From Pseudochelatococcus lubricantis (lineage in GTDB: Bacteria; Pseudomonadota; Alphaproteobacteria; Rhizobiales; Beijerinckiaceae), in NCBI RefSeq assembly GCF_042432495.1, contig NZ_JBHLXC010000002.1, forward strand, positions 1,426,001 to 1,490,000: a DNA stretch of 64,000 bases, in the 5' to 3' direction. This document shows, piece after piece, positions 35,415 to 43,619 of the stretch. Under the pieces are notes generated by a model. It made no database searches. It was not told where the DNA came from and saw only the letters and a list, made by a program, of their open reading frames with translations. Position 1 is the stretch's first letter. Each line of letters begins with the position of its first letter. Made by a program: the position numbers and the translations under genes.

Positions 35415-35462
35415 AATTTCATAAATATTATTAGATAAAAATGCAATTATAATATCGAAATT
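35415..35462. promoter_or_regulatory. AT-rich inverted repeat, candidate BigR-type operator
   Basis: AATTTCATAAATATTAT (35415-35431) is mirrored by ATAATATCGAAATT (35449-35462), with ATATTAT/ATAATAT and AATTTC/GAAATT as paired blocks. It lies 65-115 bases upstream of the DUF2892 start in an AT-rich island. Known BigR boxes are also AT-rich palindromes upstream of the same kind of operon. The stretch 35463-35721 up to the SDR gene holds no supported gene. Confidence 0.45.
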
Positions 35463-35721
35463 TATTGCGGCCCGTTTCGCGTGGCGCCGGCCTCTTTGCT
35501 CGCTGTTTCAATTGAATGAACATAACAGGCAGAATGCGAAATTCGTGCCGTAAGCGCATGGTGCGGCGGCGGTCAGGGCGCGGAAAACAAAAGCGTGCAG
35601 CCACTGAGGATAGATTCATACCATCATCACGCAACCGTGACAAGTTCGTCGTGGATTTGTTATATCTGACAGAAGGCTCCGATGTTTCGGGCGGGATTGC
35701 CTGTCCCGCCCGCGCCTTGCA

Positions 35722-36513
35722 TCACTTGGTCGTGTAGCCGCCGTTGACGAGGATCGTTTGGCCCGTCATCCACCAGCCTTCGGAGGCGAGGAAGCGGATG
35801 TAAGGAACGATGTCCTCAATGTCGGTCAGGCCGGTCTTCGAGAACGTCGACAGCGCTGCCGCCGTCTTGTGATAAGCCTGCGCCTCCGCGCTCTCCTGCC
35901 CGTAGAAGAACGGCGTATCCATGGGGCCGGGGCCGATGGCCGTCACGGAAATGCCGCGCTCGCCGAACTCCTTCGAGGCCGCGCGCGTAAAATGCTCCAC
36001 CGGCGCCTTGGTGCCGGCATAACCCGCGTAGAAGGGCGTATAGGCGCCGAGCAGCGAAGTGACGAGCGTGATGATCTTGCCGTTGTCGTTGACGTGCCTG
36101 CCCGCTTCCTTCAGGAAGAAGAATGCGGACTTGGCGTTGATGTCGCTCAGGTCGTCGTATTCCGCTTCCGAAATCTCAAGGATCGGCTTCTTCAGCACCT
36201 TGCCGACGGTATTGATGGCGATGTCCGGGCGGCCGAGGGCGGCGACGGCTTCCGCGAACAGCTTTTCCACCGCGCCCGCGGTGGTGAGATTAGCCTGGAA
36301 GGCGGCGGCTTCCGCGCCCAGCGCCCGGACGGCGGCAACCGTTGCTTCCGCGTCGGGCCTGGCAGCGTCGCTGTGGTAGTGGATAGCGATCGCCTTCGCG
36401 CCCTGTTCGGCGAAATCGCGGGCGATGAGCCCGCCGAGGTTCTTGGCGCCGCCCGCGATGATGACGGTCTTGCCCTTGATGCTGTGGTCGATTTTTGCGT
36501 TGTTCCCGGTCAC
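35722..36513 (-). CDS. Short-chain dehydrogenase/reductase
   Basis: A 263-residue classical SDR. The cofactor motif is VIIAGGAKNLGGLIARDF, a variant of TGxxxGxG with A in place of T. The active site is Ser in LVTSLLG with YAGYAGTK (Tyr-x-x-x-Lys read as YAGTK). The C-terminus WWMTGQTILVNGGYTTK is typical. It would oxidise or reduce an alcohol/carbonyl with NAD(P); the substrate is unknown. It is divergent from a LysR gene with 135 bases between the starts and is its probable target. Confidence 0.9.
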   Translation of the reverse strand: MTGNNAKIDHSIKGKTVIIAGGAKNLGGLIARDFAEQGAKAIAIHYHSDAARPDAEATVAAVRALGAEAAAFQANLTTAGAVEKLFAEAVAALGRPDIAINTVGKVLKKPILEISEAEYDDLSDINAKSAFFFLKEAGRHVNDNGKIITLVTSLLGAYTPFYAGYAGTKAPVEHFTRAASKEFGERGISVTAIGPGPMDTPFFYGQESAEAQAYHKTAAALSTFSKTGLTDIEDIVPYIRFLASEGWWMTGQTILVNGGYTTK

Positions 36514-36623
36514 GGCATTGATCCTTTCGTCACGCGGCGCGCCCCGCGCCGCTTTCGGTCGGACACGATATCGTCTATGAGAAGCGCATAAAGGCGCTCA
36601 TTCTGATTTCACCTGTCGGCTCA

Positions 36624-36637
36624 TCCGATCAATCGGA
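36624..36637 (+). promoter_or_regulatory. Inverted repeat over the LysR ribosome binding site
   Basis: TCCGAT-CA-ATCGGA is a perfect 6+6 inverted repeat. Its right arm overlaps the GGAGG (36635-36639) of the lysR-type gene that starts with GTG at 36649. It may be an autoregulatory operator or an mRNA hairpin limiting translation. Confidence 0.35.
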
Positions 36638-36648
36638 GGCAATTCGCC

Positions 36649-37560
36649 GTGGACCGCATCGACCTGTTCCGCATCTTCGCCCGCGTGGTGGAGTGCTCCA
36701 GCTTCACGCGCGCGGCCGATACGCTGCGGCTGCCGCGGTCGTCGGTTTCCGCCGCCGTGCAGGAACTGGAGGGCCGGGTCGGCGCGCGGCTGCTGCACCG
36801 GACGACGCGCAAGGTATCGCCCACGCTGGACGGCGCGGCGTTCTACGAACGCTGCCTGCGCCTCATCGCCGATGTCGAGGAAACGGAAAGCCTGTTCCGG
36901 CAGACGGCGGCGCGCCCTTCGGGCAAACTCAGGATCGACGTGCCCGGGCGCATCGGCCGCCTGATCATCGCACCGGCGCTGCCAGGGTTTCTCGACCGCT
37001 ATCCGGATATCGACATCGAACTCGGCGTGACCGACCGGGCGGTGGACCTCATTGAGGATCGCATCGATTGCGCGCTGCGCGTGGGGGCGCTGGAGGATTC
37101 GGGTCTGATCGCCCGCCCGCTTGGCGAGCTGCCGCTCATCAACGTCGCAAGCCCTGCCTATCTGGCGCGCCATGGCACGCCCTGCACGCTGGACGACCTG
37201 GTCGATGTTCATCAGGTGGTCCACTACGCCTCGCCGTCGACCGGGCGGGTCGAGGACTGGGAATGGATGGCCGACGGCGCGCGGCACACGCTGCGCCTGC
37301 GCGGGCGCGTCACCGTCAACAGCGCGGAAGCCTATATCGCCTGCTGCCTCGCGGGCCTCGGCCTCATCCAGATCCCGGCCTATGACGTGCGGGCGCCGAT
37401 CGCCGCCGGCGAACTTGTGGAAGTGCTGGCATGCCACCGCGCGCCGCCCATGCCGATGACGCTGCTCTATCCTCACCGGGGGCATCTCTCCCGCCGCCTG
37501 CAGGTCTTCGCCGAGTGGCTGGAGAACCTGCTGGAGCGGGAGTTGCGGCCTTTCGCGTGA
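36649..37560 (+). CDS. LysR-family transcriptional regulator
   Basis: A 303-residue regulator. The N-terminal helix-turn-helix (about 1-60) reads MDRIDLFRIFARVVECSSFT and RLPRSSVSAAVQELEGRVG. The co-inducer domain starts near residue 90 with SGKLRIDVPGRIGRLIIAPA and has IDCALRVGALEDSGLIARPL, as in the CrgA/DhaR-like group that often controls neighbouring oxidoreductases. The start codon is GTG at 36649, supported by GGAGG nine bases upstream. It is divergent from the SDR gene. Confidence 0.93.
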   Translation: MDRIDLFRIFARVVECSSFTRAADTLRLPRSSVSAAVQELEGRVGARLLHRTTRKVSPTLDGAAFYERCLRLIADVEETESLFRQTAARPSGKLRIDVPGRIGRLIIAPALPGFLDRYPDIDIELGVTDRAVDLIEDRIDCALRVGALEDSGLIARPLGELPLINVASPAYLARHGTPCTLDDLVDVHQVVHYASPSTGRVEDWEWMADGARHTLRLRGRVTVNSAEAYIACCLAGLGLIQIPAYDVRAPIAAGELVEVLACHRAPPMPMTLLYPHRGHLSRRLQVFAEWLENLLERELRPFA

Positions 37561-37603
37561 GTGCGCCGGAGGCGCTGCGTCACCCTGGCGGAGACAGGCT
37601 CCC

Positions 37604-38392
37604 TCAGGCCTTGCGCGGCCCGACCAGCGAGAAGACCGCGCCCTGCGGATCGCGGCCGATGACGATGAACTGTTCGCCGGGCACAGCGTGCGGACCGTGC
37701 AGCAGCGCGCCGCCGCCCGCCGTGATCCGGGAGATGGCGGCATCGATGTCGGGAACGCCGAAGTAGAATGCCCACACCGGGTGCGGCACCTCCGGCCCGG
37801 CGGGCGTCACCGCGCCGAAGCTGATGCCGTCACGGTCGAGAATCTGATAGACGCCCGCCTCGCCCATCGGCATGGCCTCGCCCTTCGTCCAGCCGAAATG
37901 CCGGGCATAGAACGCATAGGCAGCCTCGGGATCGGTGGTCGTCAACTCGTTCCACTGGCAATGGCCGGCGCGGTCCGGCGAAAAGGCCCGGCTCTCGCCG
38001 TCCATGGCGCCCTTCATGATGGTGAACACGGCGCCCTGCGGATCGGCGACCACCGCGAAACGCCCGACACCGGGAATGTCCGTCGGCGGCACGTGCTGGC
38101 GGCCACCGTCGGCGACGATGGCGGACGCCGTCGCGTCGACGTCGCCCACGCCGATGTAGCCTATCCAGCCGGGCGCGGCGTCGGGCGGGCATTCCTCGCC
38201 CTGCGGCAGGACCATGAGGCCGCCGACCTCCGTCTCGCCCGTCGAGAAGAGATGGTAGCCATCGGGATTTCCGGCATCGAAGGGCCGGCTGGACCAGCCA
38301 ACGACATCGCCATAGAAGGCCCCGGCGGCCTTCACGTCGGTGGTCAGCAGTTCGTACCAGATGAAAGCGCCGTGCTGCGAAGTCATGGCCAT
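37604..38392 (-). CDS. VOC family protein (two glyoxalase-fold modules)
   Basis: A 262-residue protein made of two vicinal-oxygen-chelate modules. The first begins GAFIWYELLTTDVKAAGAFY, the second HCQWNELTTTDPEAAYAFYA, with PQGAVFTIMKG and PQGAVFSLVGP ending each. Family members include glyoxalases, dioxygenases and antibiotic-binding proteins; the substrate cannot be told, and 27-kDa double-VOC hydroxylase-like proteins are the closest guess. It is translated 4 bases after DUF1428 and forms a two-gene unit divergent from a MarR regulator. Confidence 0.88.
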   Translation of the reverse strand: MAMTSQHGAFIWYELLTTDVKAAGAFYGDVVGWSSRPFDAGNPDGYHLFSTGETEVGGLMVLPQGEECPPDAAPGWIGYIGVGDVDATASAIVADGGRQHVPPTDIPGVGRFAVVADPQGAVFTIMKGAMDGESRAFSPDRAGHCQWNELTTTDPEAAYAFYARHFGWTKGEAMPMGEAGVYQILDRDGISFGAVTPAGPEVPHPVWAFYFGVPDIDAAISRITAGGGALLHGPHAVPGEQFIVIGRDPQGAVFSLVGPRKA

Positions 38393-38396
38393 CTCC

Positions 38397-38750
38397 TTAA
38401 ACGTCGAGGATCGGCGCGAAGCCGCCGAAGATCATGCGTTTTCCGTCGAAGGGCATCTGGTCGCCCATCTCTTTCATGCGCGGGTCGGACATTATCCTGG
38501 CATTGGCGGCGTCACGAGCCTCCTTCGAGGGATACTCGATCCAACTGAAGACAACGACCTCGCCCTCCTCCGCCTTCACCGCACCGCGAAAATCCGTGAT
38601 CTTGCCATCCGGCACGTCATCACCCCAGCATTCGACAACCCGCGTGGCGCCGAACTCCCTGAACAGCGGCGCGGCCTCCGCGGCGTGCTTGCGGTAAAGT
38701 TCCTTGTTGGCGACCGGTACGGCCGCAACAAATCCGTCGACATATTTCAT
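38397..38750 (-). CDS. DUF1428 family protein
   Basis: A 117-residue protein starting MKYVDGFVAAVPVANKELYR, with FREFGATRVVECWGDDVPDG, VVFSWIEYPSKEARDAANAR and FDGKRMIFGGF, the DUF1428 (YbaA-like) pattern. The fold is a dimeric alpha-beta barrel; the function is unknown. It is the first gene of the unit with the VOC gene, which often accompanies it, and is divergent from a MarR gene whose putative operator lies 135 bases upstream. Confidence 0.9.
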   Translation of the reverse strand: MKYVDGFVAAVPVANKELYRKHAAEAAPLFREFGATRVVECWGDDVPDGKITDFRGAVKAEEGEVVVFSWIEYPSKEARDAANARIMSDPRMKEMGDQMPFDGKRMIFGGFAPILDV

Positions 38751-38884
38751 TGCGTTTTCCCTCCGTTTATCCGGGCCGAACGGGCTTGCTACGCCCGATT
38801 TCCTTTTACGGACCGCGCGTTATTCCGCGCGCGAAGTGATGGTATGCCGCCCTCGCATGCCGTTCCGTTTGACGTTCCGATATT

Positions 38885-38902
38885 AATGTTGATATCAACG
38901 TT
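38885..38902. promoter_or_regulatory. Palindrome between DUF1428-VOC and MarR (putative MarR operator)
   Basis: AATGTTGATATCAACGTT is an 18-base palindrome with one mismatched pair; the inner GTTGATATCAAC is perfect. MarR dimers bind palindromes of this size. It lies 29 bases before the MarR start codon (38931), so binding could shut off the marR promoter and perhaps the divergent operon. Confidence 0.55.
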
Positions 38903-38930
38903 ATTGCTCAACGAATGTCAACCCCGGACC

Positions 38931-39377
38931 ATGAAACTCTTCATCGATCTTCCTTTCGAAACCACGCTCCTCGTCCGCGACACCTGTCTCTGCCTGCATA
39001 CCCAGCGCGCTGCGCGGGCCCTCGCGCGTCGCTTCGACATTGCCCTGCGTCCCGTCGGTATCACCAGCGGCCAGTTCTCGCTGCTGATGTCGCTCAACCG
39101 GCCGCAGCCGCCGAACCTCGGCAGTGTCGCTTCCCTGCTGGCGATGGACCGCACCACGCTGACGGCGAATCTGAAGCCGTTGGAACGGCGCGGCCTCGTC
39201 GAGACGGAGGCGGACCCGAAAGACAGGCGTACCCGCCTGTTGCGCCTCACCCCGGCCGGACGGGCGGCCCTGCTGGAGGCCACGCCGATCTGGAAACAGA
39301 CCCACGCCGACATCGAGGCGCATCTCCCCGACCCCGGCCGCCTGCGCGCCGAACTCGGCATCCTGTCGACGGCATGA
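38931..39377 (+). CDS. MarR-family regulator
   Basis: A 148-residue winged-helix protein. GITSGQFSLLMSLNRPQPPN leads into the helix-turn-helix (LGSVASLLAMDRTTLTANLK), and the wing is DPKDRRTRLLRLTPAGRAAL. The start helix FETTLLVRDTCLCLHTQRAA carries two cysteines near the dimer interface (Cys18 and Cys20 or close), which could sense oxidants or electrophiles as in OhrR-like proteins; this is inference. An in-frame ATG lies 15 codons upstream. It is divergent from DUF1428-VOC and its palindrome is just upstream. Confidence 0.9.
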   Translation: MKLFIDLPFETTLLVRDTCLCLHTQRAARALARRFDIALRPVGITSGQFSLLMSLNRPQPPNLGSVASLLAMDRTTLTANLKPLERRGLVETEADPKDRRTRLLRLTPAGRAALLEATPIWKQTHADIEAHLPDPGRLRAELGILSTA

Positions 39378-39395
39378 GCGTGGCCTGCCGGCGGG

Positions 39396-40316
39396 TCAGA
39401 GTTCTATCTTCAGCTGCTCGATCATCTTGTCGCGCGCGAGCAGCGCGTTGCGGGTCTTGGCGGGCCGCGCCGCCGCGCAGGCGTTAATGAGGCACTCCGC
39501 CACCACCATGAAGGCACCGATGCTGTTCGAGATGAAGCTCGACTCGTGCCTCACCAGCAGTGCCGCGCGGGAACTGCCGACGAGCGGCGAACTCGCCCGA
39601 TCCGTCAGCGCGACCGTCGCAATTCCGAGATCGTTGGCAACGGCCGCCACCTCGACGACCTGCGCCGAATAGGGCTCGCAACTGGCCGCCACGAGCACGT
39701 CGCCCTTGGACAGCATCGCGAGTCCTTCCGCGATGCCGAGGCTGTTGGCGTCCAGCAGGCTCACGTCCGAGCGGATCATGCGCAGCCCATACACGAGGAA
39801 GGCCGCCAGCGCGTGGAACTGGCGGATTCCGTAGACGGCGACACGTGGCGCCGAGTCGATCAGATCGACGGCGGCGTCGAACGCCGCCGGATCGAATTGC
39901 TCGATGAAGCGGTCGATGTTTGCCTGGTTCTCGCGGCAGAGCTGGACCGCGCGGGACTGGCTGCCACTCCGTCCGGTCAGCGCGCTTCGCGCCTGTCGCG
40001 AATAGAACTCGCCCGGCGCCGACATCGAGGCCGAAAGCAATACCTGCTGGAAGGCCGGGAATCCCGAATAGCCGAGGCTGTAGGCAAGGCGCGTCAGCGT
40101 GGAAGGGCTGACGCCCAGCACCTCCGCCAGCGCCGTGATCGACAGCAGCGCGGGGTTGCCCGTGAGGTCCAGGATGGCGCCGAGCGCCGCGCGCGCCTTG
40201 GCGCCGAGGTTGATCGGCGCTTCCCCGCGCGCGATGGCGAGCATCAGCGCGCGAAGCTCGGCAAGCGTCTCAGGTGGTCTGGCCGCGGCAGGTGGCGGCG
40301 CCGGTGCTGCTGTCAT
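39396..40316 (-). CDS. MurR/RpiR-family regulator of the catabolic island
   Basis: A 306-residue regulator. The N-terminal HTH_6 domain (about 20-95) includes SITALAEVLGVSPSTLTRLA and LGYSGFPAFQ. The SIS domain (about 135-280) includes VAVYGIRQFHALAAFLVYGL and GDVLVAASCEPYSAQVVEVA. RpiR regulators usually sense phosphosugars, but several control amino-acid or peptide catabolism. It is the last gene of the minus-strand operon, overlapping the C45 hydrolase gene by 47 bases from ATG 40316; an in-frame ATG at 40244 would avoid the overlap. It probably acts at the divergent promoter near 43.5 kb. Confidence 0.88.
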   Translation of the reverse strand: MTAAPAPPPAAARPPETLAELRALMLAIARGEAPINLGAKARAALGAILDLTGNPALLSITALAEVLGVSPSTLTRLAYSLGYSGFPAFQQVLLSASMSAPGEFYSRQARSALTGRSGSQSRAVQLCRENQANIDRFIEQFDPAAFDAAVDLIDSAPRVAVYGIRQFHALAAFLVYGLRMIRSDVSLLDANSLGIAEGLAMLSKGDVLVAASCEPYSAQVVEVAAVANDLGIATVALTDRASSPLVGSSRAALLVRHESSFISNSIGAFMVVAECLINACAAARPAKTRNALLARDKMIEQLKIEL

Positions 40317-41292
40317 AGATGCTCCACTCGATCCCGTGCCGGGAAACACGAAGAATAGCGGTCGCAAGCGTGTTCTCGTCGTCCGGATCGTCGGCTGCGT
40401 CGCGGCGGATGGGCAGGCCGGGGCCGCCGGCGTCGCGCAGGATGGCAAGCGGATCGGCGACGCCGTCCGCCAGCAGAAAATCGCCGCGCGCCTGCCGGTC
40501 GGCGGAAGAGCGGGTGACGATCTGGCGGCCGAGCCCGCGCTCTTGATGCAGCGCGTGGTTTGCGTGGACAGCCGGCGCCGCGATCTCCCGTACCGACACT
40601 TCGCCCCCACCGAACTCTACCGAGAGGATGCGGCGGTCGGCCACGTGGCTCAAGGCGAAGTGAAACCCGCCGGAATTCGGGTGCGCCCGCAGGATGGCCA
40701 GCGCCTCGTCGAGGGTGGCGGTGGCCAGCACGGCCCGCCCCAGCACCATGCGAGGCACGTCCGCCTCGACGCCGGTCAGGCGGATGTTATTCACCGTCTG
40801 TGCCAGCCCGGCGTCCGTGAAAGCGAAGGTGTGGCCGGGGATCGATCCCGGATAGCAGAAGGCGTGGAATGCGGGCGCGGAAGCCGGCGTTACCTTGGCG
40901 ATGAAGCAGGCGCCGCGGAGGAACGGCAGCCCGTCCTCGTTGTGCGCCAGCACGGGCGCTTCGCCCGGCAGCAGCACGGTGGTGCAGCCGTCGGGGACGG
41001 AGGCCAGCAGGTCTCCCCGGTAGTTCCACGCCGCCACCTGCTCCACCGGCAGGCCGAGACCTTCGGCCAGGCCCTCGATCTCCGCCCAGATCGCGGGAAA
41101 GCGCTCTCGCACCGTGAGCGTCATCCGCGCGGTGCGCGCCGCGTGCGCCTCGGCGGTGACGAGTTGCCAGATGCCGGAAGGGATCAGGCGGCCTTGTACC
41201 GCATCGCGCCCGGCGCGCCCCAGCGCAAGGCCGATCTCGCGCGGCCCGCCGCCGAGATCGATCCATCCGAGGTCTTTCGTGTTACTCGACAT
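40270..41292 (-). CDS. C45-family autoproteolytic amidohydrolase/acyltransferase
   Basis: A 340-residue Ntn-hydrolase related to fungal isopenicillin-N acyltransferase. The nucleophile after self-cleavage is Cys103 in VPDGCTTVL, directly after Gly102 as in the fungal enzyme. Other markers are GGGPREIGLALGRAG near the start, AHNEDGLPFL, CYPGSIPGHTFAFTDAGL (in outline) and GGFHFALSHVADRRILSVE. No signal peptide is seen, so it acts in the cytoplasm. Bacterial members hydrolyse N-acyl or amide bonds, mostly with unknown substrates. It lies between the ABC importer ATPase (11-base overlap) and rpiR in one operon, so it probably deacylates the imported compound. Confidence 0.85.
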   Translation of the reverse strand: MSSNTKDLGWIDLGGGPREIGLALGRAGRDAVQGRLIPSGIWQLVTAEAHAARTARMTLTVRERFPAIWAEIEGLAEGLGLPVEQVAAWNYRGDLLASVPDGCTTVLLPGEAPVLAHNEDGLPFLRGACFIAKVTPASAPAFHAFCYPGSIPGHTFAFTDAGLAQTVNNIRLTGVEADVPRMVLGRAVLATATLDEALAILRAHPNSGGFHFALSHVADRRILSVEFGGGEVSVREIAAPAVHANHALHQERGLGRQIVTRSSADRQARGDFLLADGVADPLAILRDAGGPGLPIRRDAADDPDDENTLATAILRVSRHGIEWSIYDSSTGAATCRGQTT

Positions 41293-42010
41293 GTTGCAGG
41301 AAATCCCTCAATCGTTCGTTCGGCGGGTTCTCCAGTATCTCGCAGGGCGGCCCGTCGACCGATATCTTGCCGTGTTCCATGAAGATCAGCCGGGTGCCGA
41401 CCTGCTTGGCGAAGGCCATCTCGTGCGTGACGACGATCATCGTCATGCCTTCCTGCGCCAGCTGGCGCATGACGTTCAGCACCTCCTGCTTCAGCTCCGG
41501 GTCGAGCGCCGAGGTGGGTTCGTCGAACAGCATAACCTTGGGCTTCACCGCGAGCGCCCGGGCAATGGCCACGCGCTGCTGCTGGCCGCCCGAAAGCTCG
41601 GACGGGTAGCGTTCGGCCTTGTCCTTGAGGCCCACCTTTTCCAGCAGCGCCAGCGCTTGCGCGCGCGCCTCGGCGGCGGAAACGCCGCGCACCTTGCGTG
41701 GGCCAAAGGCGATGTTCTCCAGCGCCGTCATCTGCGGAAACAGGTTGAACTGCTGGAAAACCATGCCGGCTTCCTGCCGGATGAGGCGAAGCTGTGCCTT
41801 GCCGGCGCGGACGCTGATGCCGTCCATGAAAAGGTCGCCGCCCGTTATCTGCTCCAGCCCGTTGATACAGCGCAGCAGCGTGGATTTGCCCGATCCAGAG
41901 GGGCCGATCAGGACCACGACCTCGCCGATGTCGATCGACAGATCGACCTCGTCCAGCACCTTGAGATCCCCGAACTGCTTCGAGGTCTTGCGAAATTCGA
42001 CGATGCTCAC
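41282..42010 (-). CDS. Polar amino acid ABC transporter, ATPase
   Basis: A 242-residue GlnQ-type ATPase with Walker A GPSGSGKST (36-44), the Q-loop FQQFNLFPQMTALENI, signature LSGGQQQR (139-146) and Walker B VMLFDEPTSALDPE. It powers uptake by the permease and binding protein encoded just upstream. The start is GTG at 42010, whose last two bases overlap the permease stop (GTGA), so translation is coupled; no better start exists. It is third in the operon of binding protein, permease, ATPase, C45 hydrolase, RpiR. Confidence 0.95.
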   Translation of the reverse strand: MSIVEFRKTSKQFGDLKVLDEVDLSIDIGEVVVLIGPSGSGKSTLLRCINGLEQITGGDLFMDGISVRAGKAQLRLIRQEAGMVFQQFNLFPQMTALENIAFGPRKVRGVSAAEARAQALALLEKVGLKDKAERYPSELSGGQQQRVAIARALAVKPKVMLFDEPTSALDPELKQEVLNVMRQLAQEGMTMIVVTHEMAFAKQVGTRLIFMEHGKISVDGPPCEILENPPNERLRDFLQHVE

Positions 42011-42663
42011 AGGATCCTCATGCGTTTTTCGATGGTGCGGAGCACGATGGTCATGGCGCCGGTCAGGAACAGGTAGATCACCGCCACGGCCGTCCAGATT
42101 TCCACGGCGCGGAAGTTCGATGCCATGATCTCCTGCCCGGTGCGGGTGAGTTCGCCCACGCCGATCACGATGAACAGCGACGTGTCCTTGAGGCTGACGA
42201 TGAACTGGTTGCCCAGCGGCGGGATCAGGCGGCGGAAAGCCAGCGGGCCGACGATGTAGGCCAGCACCTTCCACTGCGGCAGGCCGAGCGCGAGCCCCGC
42301 TTCAGTCAGCCCCTTCGAGATCGAGAGGAAGGCGCCGCGCACGATTTCGGCGATATAGGCGCCGGCATTGACGACGATCGCGAGAACAGCCGCCGACATC
42401 GGATCTATGCGCAGGCCAACCAGTATTGGCATCGCGAAATACAGGAACATGACCTGCACCACGATCGGCGTGCCGCGGATCAGTTCGACGTAGACGAAGG
42501 CGATGGTGTTCAGCACCGGTCCGCCATACGCGCGCATCAGGCCGGCGATCGTGCCGATGATCGTCCCGCCAAGGAGACCGATGACGGTGATTAGGATCGT
42601 GATCTTCGCGCCCGCGAGAAGCTGCGGAAGAAAGGTCAGGATGACGGACCAGTCGATTTGCAA
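42007..42663 (-). CDS. Polar amino acid ABC transporter, permease
   Basis: A 218-residue HisM/GlnP-type permease starting LQIDWSVILTFLPQLLAG (TTG start at 42663 with GGAGG just upstream). An ATG at 42756 would add 31 residues through the spacer. Five hydrophobic segments are visible, with the EAA motif ISKGLTEAGLALGLPQWKVL and the FVYVELIRGTPIVVQVMFLY segment usual in this family. A single permease gene implies a homodimer. It lies between the binding-protein gene (65 bases) and the ATPase gene (overlap). Confidence 0.94.
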   Translation of the reverse strand: MQIDWSVILTFLPQLLAGAKITILITVIGLLGGTIIGTIAGLMRAYGGPVLNTIAFVYVELIRGTPIVVQVMFLYFAMPILVGLRIDPMSAAVLAIVVNAGAYIAEIVRGAFLSISKGLTEAGLALGLPQWKVLAYIVGPLAFRRLIPPLGNQFIVSLKDTSLFIVIGVGELTRTGQEIMASNFRAVEIWTAVAVIYLFLTGAMTIVLRTIEKRMRIL

Positions 42664-42728
42664 GGAAGCCTCCGGCAACAGGAAGGAAGGGAGTGGCGGA
42701 AGGGCCGCGCCCTTCCGCCGGGCCGGGA

Positions 42729-43466
42729 TCAGTTCGCGGGCTTCGCGCCGAACCACTTGGTGTAGATCGCCTCATAGCGGCCGTCGGCCTTGATCTTGGC
42801 CAGCGCCGCATTCACCTTCGTGGTGAGTTCACTGCCCTTGGGCAGGCCGATGCCGTACTGATGCGCCATCATCTGCGAGCCCACGGCCTTCACCTGGCCG
42901 TTGCCCGCCGTGGCGACGTAGTAGAGCACGTTCGGAGTGTCGTGCATCGCCGCGTCGACGCCGCCCGTGCGCACTTCCAGATAGGCGTTGTCGATGTTCG
43001 GGAACTTGCGCAGCTTGGTTTCCTTGAAGTTCTCTTCCGCGTAGTCGGAAGACGAGGTGCCGGTTTTCACCGCGATCGTCTTGCCCGCGAGATCGGCCGG
43101 CCCCTTGATCGGGCTGTCGCTGGGCACGATGAGCAGCAGGCCGCTGTCGTAGTAGCCGTCCGAGAAGTCGATCACCTGCTGGCGTTCCGGCTTGATGGTG
43201 ATGCCCGCCAACGCTACGTCCACCTGCCCCGTCTGCAGCGCAGGGATGATGCCCGCGAAATCCATTGGGCGCAGTTCGTAGGTCACGCCAAGCTCCTTGG
43301 CGACGGCGTCCCACAAGTCGATATCGAATCCGACGTATTTATCCCCCTGTTTGAATTCGAACGGCACGAAGGCCGTGTCGGTGGCCACGATCAGGTCTTT
43401 GGCCGAAGCGACCGTCGCGCTGAGCGCGAGGACGGCGGCACCCACCAGCTTGAGAAGCGTCTTCAT
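42729..43466 (-). CDS. Polar amino acid ABC transporter, binding protein
   Basis: A 245-residue periplasmic protein of SBP family 3. The signal peptide (1-22, cleavage near VASA-KDL) is followed by IVATDTAFVPFEFKQGDKYV, VGFDIDLWDAVAKELG and the typical GKTIAVKTGTSSSDYAEENF. It most resembles GlnH-like proteins for amino acids, but the ligand is open. It is the first gene of the minus-strand operon; the start codon is 153 bases from the divergent aminotransferase start. The frame is open far upstream only because it is antisense to that gene. Confidence 0.93.
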   Translation of the reverse strand: MKTLLKLVGAAVLALSATVASAKDLIVATDTAFVPFEFKQGDKYVGFDIDLWDAVAKELGVTYELRPMDFAGIIPALQTGQVDVALAGITIKPERQQVIDFSDGYYDSGLLLIVPSDSPIKGPADLAGKTIAVKTGTSSSDYAEENFKETKLRKFPNIDNAYLEVRTGGVDAAMHDTPNVLYYVATAGNGQVKAVGSQMMAHQYGIGLPKGSELTTKVNAALAKIKADGRYEAIYTKWFGAKPAN

Positions 43467-43520
43467 GGTGATCTCCTGCGTTGGACTTATTGGACCGGCC
43501 CTGTCGGGTGCGCCAGTCAC

Positions 43521-43566
43521 GCAAAAAGATTTGCATATATGAAATCTTGATGCAATAAATTTGCGA
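43521..43566. promoter_or_regulatory. AT-rich repeat cluster in the divergent promoter of the catabolic island
   Basis: Within the 153-base divergent gap lie GATTT (43529-43533) and AAATC (43542-43546) around a CATATATG palindrome. TTGCA (43531-43535) and TGCAA (43551-43555) form a second, wider pair, and TTGCG follows at 43561. Such overlapping short inverted repeats are a plausible target of the island's RpiR regulator. The exact operator cannot be fixed by eye. Confidence 0.35.
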
Positions 43567-43619
43567 CAATGCGGATCGCGGCAGCCGTGCGGCGGCTTGC
43601 GTTCCTGAAGGAGATCGAG

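Noticed and set aside
35431..35737. Small frames on both strands between the DUF2892 and SDR genes
   Set aside because: They are basic, low-complexity, overlap the AT-rich operator region or the SDR end, and lack ribosome binding sites.
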